Source of the DNA: Ferrimicrobium sp.
GTDB lineage: Bacteria; Actinomycetota; Acidimicrobiia; Acidimicrobiales; Acidimicrobiaceae
DNA length: 64,000 nucleotides
Reading direction: 5' to 3'
Assembly (NCBI GenBank): GCA_022690815.1
Contig: JALCZJ010000006.1
Location: forward strand, 36,580-100,579
The notes beneath the pieces are model-generated. The model was not told the origin of the DNA. It worked only from the letters and a program-made list of their open reading frames with translations, and ran no database searches. Of the stretch, positions 60,404 to 64,000 are shown piece after piece (within the stretch, counting starts at the first letter, position 1; every line of letters starts with the position of its first letter). Position numbers and translations under genes: made by a program.

Positions 60404-62566
60404 GTGGGAGCAGTTGTTCGTCTGGATGAGTTGACCCGAGCGAGTGTCAGTCAGCTGAGCGGCATCGGTCCAGCGCGAACCCGCGCGTTGGCGGCCCTTG
60501 GGGTCGAGACGGTCTATGACCTCGTCACCTACTTTCCACGCCGCTACATCGACCGCTCTCGTGAGGTGCCGATCGGTGAGGCAATCCCCGGTGAGCAGGT
60601 CCTCCTGGTCGGTCGTGTAATGGATGCACGGCGCATCCCGACCCGAGGTGGCCGGGTCATCGTTGAAGCTCAGCTCGTCGACGCGTCGGGCAAGATCACG
60701 TTGACGTTCTTCGGCCAGCCCTACCGCGCCAAGCAGCTGTCCTCCATCGTCGGTGAGGTGGCGGTCTTTGGGAGGGTCGAACTCTTTCGTCGACGCCGCC
60801 AGATGACGAATCCCTTGGTCGACCCGATTGGTGACAAGACGGGAGCCATCGTCCCGCTGTATTCGTTACGTGAGGCTGCTGGCTTGAACTCGTCGGACAT
60901 CGCGCGAGCGGTAGCCCAAGTCTTTACCGAGTACTCCGAGTTCGTCGACATCGTTCCGCCGTCGCTGCGGGGGCATTTGGGGGTGTACGACATCTACCAG
61001 GCGCTGTGGCAGCTGCACTTTCCGACCAACGAGCAGACTCGACAGGTGGCTCGCAAAAGTGTCGCCTTCGACGAGCTCTTCCTGCTCCAGGTCAAGCTAG
61101 CCCAGCTCAGAGCCGAACGCGAGGCTCGCGCTGTGGCGACGGTCCATGATGCGAACCCATTGCTCCCTGGATCTGCGCGGCTCCTAGGGGAGTTTCTTGC
61201 GCATCTTCCCTACGAACTCACCGCCGGCCAGCGAAGTGCGATCGCTGAGATCGCAGAGGATATGGGCTCGACAAGGGCCATGCATCGACTCTTGCAAGGA
61301 GACGTCGGCTCCGGCAAGACCCTGGTCTCGGTGGTGGCGATGCTAATCTCCGTACAGAGTGGTCACCAGGCGGTGCTGGTCGCACCCACCGAGGTGCTTG
61401 CCGAGCAGCACTATCGTTCCATCAGCACGCTGGTCGCCGAGGCTCGCCTACCAGACAACGCGACCGGGCGCCTCTTTAAGGGGGAGCCTCGCCCGGTCAC
61501 GATCGATCTGTTGACCGGGTCGACGCCAGCGGCTCGGCGACGTCGTTTGCTTGGTGACCTAGCATCTGGTGCGCTCGATATCGTGGTTGGTACGCACGCG
61601 CTCTTTAACGACGAGATCTCCTTCGCGTCGCTTGGGTTGGTGGTGGTCGATGAACAACATCGATTTGGTGTCGAGCAGCGCTCTGCGCTGACCGATCGTG
61701 TGACCCTCGATCAGGGAAGCTCACCGGACACCCTGGTGATGACGGCGACGCCGATTCCGAGGACGGCGGCGATGACCGTCTATGGGGACCTCGATGTCTC
61801 CGTGATCGAAGGACTGCCGCCAGGTCGCCAACGCGTCGAGACCCGCTGGGCGCGTACGCCGATGGAGGCGAATGAAGCCTTTGGACTCCTGCGCGACCAG
61901 GTCGCCCAAGGGCGCCAAGGGTACGTGGTTTGCCCGGTGGTGGATGAAAGCACCAAACTCCAGTTACGAGCGGTGACCGAGGAGTTTGAACGGCTCCAAC
62001 AGGCTGAGTTGAGCGGACTGAGACTGGGTCTGATCCATGGGAAGCTCTCCTCGGCGGCCAAGGATGAGGTGATGGGGGCCTTTCGTGCCCAAGAGATCGA
62101 TGTGCTGGTGGCGACCACGGTGATCGAAGTGGGGGTGGACGTTCCGAATGCGACCGTGATGATCATCGAGGATGCCGACCGCTTCGGCATCGCCCAACTC
62201 CACCAGCTCCGTGGCCGCGTCGGGCGTGGGGAAGAGCAGTCCTACTGTTTTCTTCTTTCGGAGGTCGACTCTACGGTCGCCGAGGCGCGACTTGGCGCAC
62301 TTGTCAAAAGTGATGATGGCTTTGCCCTTGCCGAGATCGACCTCGAGCTCCGAGGTGAGGGGACGGTGCTCGGTGGCCGCCAGGCCGGACGAACCGACCT
62401 CAAGGTTGCCTCGCTTAGCCGTGATCGGGAGCTCGTTCTCGAGGCCCGTAAGCATGCCAGGGCGTTGATCGCCCAGGATCGATCACTCGAGCATCATCCT
62501 CGTTTACGGGCGATGCTTCAGGCGCTCTTTGGGGAGGATGAAGCGGATTTCCTTCTGCGCAGCTGA
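60404..62566 (+). CDS. recG: ATP-dependent DNA helicase RecG
   Basis: A 720-residue branch-migration helicase for stalled forks and recombination intermediates. The N-terminal wedge/OB domain (about 15-180) starts QLSGIGPARTRALAALG. Helicase motifs: I GDVGSGKTLVS, Ia VAPTEVLAEQH, II VVDEQHRFGV, III MTATPIPRTAAMT, and V-VI IEVGVDVPNATVM / QLRGRVGRGEEQSYC. A C-terminal TLVGGRQAGRTDL-like segment is present. GTG 60404 follows AGGAGG by 3-4 nt. The 231-bp gap to the previous gene contains nothing evident. Confidence 0.96.
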   Translation: MGAVVRLDELTRASVSQLSGIGPARTRALAALGVETVYDLVTYFPRRYIDRSREVPIGEAIPGEQVLLVGRVMDARRIPTRGGRVIVEAQLVDASGKITLTFFGQPYRAKQLSSIVGEVAVFGRVELFRRRRQMTNPLVDPIGDKTGAIVPLYSLREAAGLNSSDIARAVAQVFTEYSEFVDIVPPSLRGHLGVYDIYQALWQLHFPTNEQTRQVARKSVAFDELFLLQVKLAQLRAEREARAVATVHDANPLLPGSARLLGEFLAHLPYELTAGQRSAIAEIAEDMGSTRAMHRLLQGDVGSGKTLVSVVAMLISVQSGHQAVLVAPTEVLAEQHYRSISTLVAEARLPDNATGRLFKGEPRPVTIDLLTGSTPAARRRRLLGDLASGALDIVVGTHALFNDEISFASLGLVVVDEQHRFGVEQRSALTDRVTLDQGSSPDTLVMTATPIPRTAAMTVYGDLDVSVIEGLPPGRQRVETRWARTPMEANEAFGLLRDQVAQGRQGYVVCPVVDESTKLQLRAVTEEFERLQQAELSGLRLGLIHGKLSSAAKDEVMGAFRAQEIDVLVATTVIEVGVDVPNATVMIIEDADRFGIAQLHQLRGRVGRGEEQSYCFLLSEVDSTVAEARLGALVKSDDGFALAEIDLELRGEGTVLGGRQAGRTDLKVASLSRDRELVLEARKHARALIAQDRSLEHHPRLRAMLQALFGEDEADFLLRS

Positions 62567-62589
62567 GCGAGCAGTTACCTTTTGGCCCG

Positions 62590-63060
62590 TTGTGTTGCCA
62601 ATGGTCGATTGGGCGCAGTCGTTGGCCAAAGCGATGGATCCGCGGCTGGGTCGACGGTGTCATTGGCGAAGTCGAGAAAGAGCTTCTCACCCGCTTGGTG
62701 CTCAAAGTGCATGACCACCTGATTGATCTTCTTCCATTCTCGGCAGCGAGCGCAGAACCGTGGGTAGCTGAGCCCATTTGGATCACGCTCCTTGTACTTA
62801 GCGCCAGAGAAGCTGAAGCGTCAGGTGCTGATGCGTTGCGAGCTCGGTGGCCACCTTCTCCCAGTCCGGTAGCCCAGGTGGACTCTTTGGCGTCTCAACC
62901 GACGGAAATAACAACTGCTCTAAGGCTTGTGCGGCCATGCTCTCTGGCAGCGGCCATGCTCTCTGGTGCTCTGTGGCCTTCTCGAGATACGTCGCCACGC
63001 TTGGCCGAGAGACTCACTGCCTCATATGTCGATAGCACTCATGTCAAGTCCAAACCCAAG
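62590..63060 (-). pseudogene. IS21-family transposase IstA, truncated and frameshifted
   Basis: Reading the minus strand, one frame gives SVATYLEKATEHQRAWPLPE and DWEKVATELATHQHLTLQLL (about 62798-62998); after a one-base shift at about 62795 the next frame gives KERDPNGLSYPRFCARCREW and HQAGEKLFLDFANDTVDP (to about 62640). This order matches the region between the helix-turn-helix and the first catalytic Asp of IstA. The N-terminal HTH is damaged by stops and most of the catalytic domain, plus istB, is missing. The remnant ends next to the recG stop. Confidence 0.8.
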
Positions 63061-63438
63061 AAATCCCCGCCATTTGTGAGAATACATGCCGATACTCTCT
63101 ACTACCCTAGGCAAGAACCTGCTGTTTAAGGCTCAATTTTGGGGTGAAACTGGATTGACCTGAGGGGAACTTCGGCCTTGGGCGACGGGTTTGCTGGCGC
63201 AGCACGTTGTGGTATTGGCTCAACATGACCCATCCGGAGCTGGTGGTTTAACGCTGGAATGTCCAGTGCGTTATGTGGCCACGAACATCCCAGTTATGAT
63301 TCCCTTGCTCCAAAGCCATCAGTGGTGAGTTGCCCATGGATGGCCAACGCAGTTGTCTTTGAAGGGTGGGCTGCCGCTTACAGGTGGATGATACCCAGGT
63401 ACGGTGTGGTCACCCCTCGGTAGAGTGAAGGGGTGACA
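63061..63438. other. Gap right of the IS21 remnant
   Basis: About 380 bp. I see no gene, hairpin with T run or repeat. It may include the outer end of the former insertion sequence, but its terminal repeats could not be recognised. Confidence 0.4.
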
Positions 63439-63813
63439 ATGGATGACTTAGCAGGTGCCATTGCGGTGGCGTTGGATCGGTACGGCTGGCCCGAAGCCGT
63501 ACGTGGCGTCGAACAGTTTTGTATCGACTTTGAGGATGCAAACGATCACATCAGGCATAAAATGCTCGACATCGAGCCTCGCAGTACTAGAAGTAGGGTG
63601 TTCGATGCGATGCTGGCTGGGCTTGCCGGGGACCTTGCTCTCCATCACGGGCTGAAAGTACCACACTCGGCTCTTAATCCCGAGCGATCGGTGGACGACA
63701 AGTGGTGGTTTGCGACCGACACACCGAGTCTAAAGTGTAATGCCCCACCACCTAAAGAACTGGGACGACAAAACCTAAGCATCCGACGATGCGAGCTGGT
63801 CTTTGCGTTGTGA
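63439..63813 (+). CDS. Hypothetical protein, accessory type
   Basis: A 124-residue protein from ATG 63439 (GAAGGGG about 5 nt upstream; GTG 63433 would add two residues). The first half is helical and acidic. The second half (VFDAMLAGLAGDLALHHGL, then KVPHSALNPERSVDDKWWFA) resembles small proteins commonly encoded beside nucleotidyltransferase/DUF6036-type genes in toxin-antitoxin-like loci, recognised by general pattern only. No such partner is visible to its right. The surrounding insertion-sequence debris suggests an acquired region. Confidence 0.5.
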   Translation: MDDLAGAIAVALDRYGWPEAVRGVEQFCIDFEDANDHIRHKMLDIEPRSTRSRVFDAMLAGLAGDLALHHGLKVPHSALNPERSVDDKWWFATDTPSLKCNAPPPKELGRQNLSIRRCELVFAL

Positions 63814-63824
63814 GATGCTCGGGC

Positions 63825-64000
63825 CTAGGCGACCCTCTCTGCTACGGTGACCTGGAATCCGAGAGCTTCAATTCGCTTGCTCAGTCGCTTTACCTGAACC
63901 GTTGGATCGTCGTGGCTCTCGAAGTAATTGGCACCTGATTCTTCAGATGCACAAAGGATAGCACAAGCATTACCTGCATCTGTGGTGTGCGCTCGTTCAT
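63825..64000 (-). CDS. C-terminal end of an unidentified protein, perhaps a transposase (cut by window end)
   Basis: A minus-strand frame open to the window edge gives 57 residues and a stop. The end reads NYFESHDDPTVQVKRLSKRI then EALGFQVTVAERVA. This Arg-rich helix followed by LG-hydrophobic-VTV resembles the C-terminus of some insertion-sequence transposases, but the family cannot be fixed from this fragment. The start lies beyond base 64000. Confidence 0.4.
   Translation of the reverse strand, partial: ERAHTTDAGNACAILCASEESGANYFESHDDPTVQVKRLSKRIEALGFQVTVAERVA

Noticed and set aside
62590..63129. 179-codon plus-strand frame behind recG
   Set aside because: It is the antisense shadow of the IS21 istA remnant on the minus strand, whose translation is clearly family-like.

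Overview
The window looks like chromosomal DNA of a GC-rich Gram-positive bacterium of the phylum Actinobacteria (Actinomycetota). I infer a deep-branching acidophilic lineage related to Acidimicrobiia, because the informational genes are actinobacterial in type (FtsK, DUF3040, NrdR-LexA, GTP-dependent PEP carboxykinase) while the gene order differs from Streptomyces or Mycobacterium. That placement rests on memory of protein families, not on a search. I found no rRNA or tRNA gene, CRISPR array or prophage.

Layout. 1-5.7 kb is the classic infB-rbfA-truB-ribF-rpsO-pnp translation and RNA-processing cluster; the window starts inside infB. 6.2-12.1 kb holds dapB, dapA, rnj and ftsK, followed by a penicillin-binding D,D-carboxypeptidase, thrB, pgsA, cinA, recA and miaB up to 19.9 kb. 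A cytoplasmic chemoreceptor-like protein, a pterin dehydratase-like protein and an enolase-superfamily/aldehyde-dehydrogenase pair lie at 19.9-24.9 kb. 25.6-32.2 kb holds miaA-dapF (one continuous frame), hflX, dapC, dapD and dapE. With dapA and dapB this gives six steps of the succinylase route to diaminopimelate and lysine. A decayed IS1595-type transposase follows, then a two-component system, the divergent lexA / nrdR pair, and several metabolic genes to 50 kb, including thiL and pckG.

50-57.3 kb is an accessory-looking island. A branched-chain-amino-acid-type ABC transporter operon (substrate-binding lipoprotein, two permeases, two ATPases) is flanked by about 1.3 kb of gene-poor DNA on each side, one of which carries a 107-bp inverted-repeat element resembling a MITE. 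57.3-62.6 kb returns to core genes: hemH, rpmB, a DhaL/FakA-type protein and recG. The right end has a truncated IS21 istA remnant directly behind recG, a small unknown gene and a reading frame cut by the window end.

Most notable observations: (1) MiaA and DapF share one uninterrupted 718-codon frame, and the DapF part has a long insertion; (2) several housekeeping enzymes (MiaB, the MenC-like protein, DapF, an acyl-CoA dehydrogenase) carry 28-90-residue inserts, two of them containing short in-frame tandem repeats; (3) several lead genes have a TANNNT -10-like box 6-9 nt before the start codon and no Shine-Dalgarno, suggesting leaderless mRNAs; (4) LivG has an altered ABC signature; (5) dyad symmetries lie between pckG and the MFS gene. 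I did not find a convincing wholly new multigene system.
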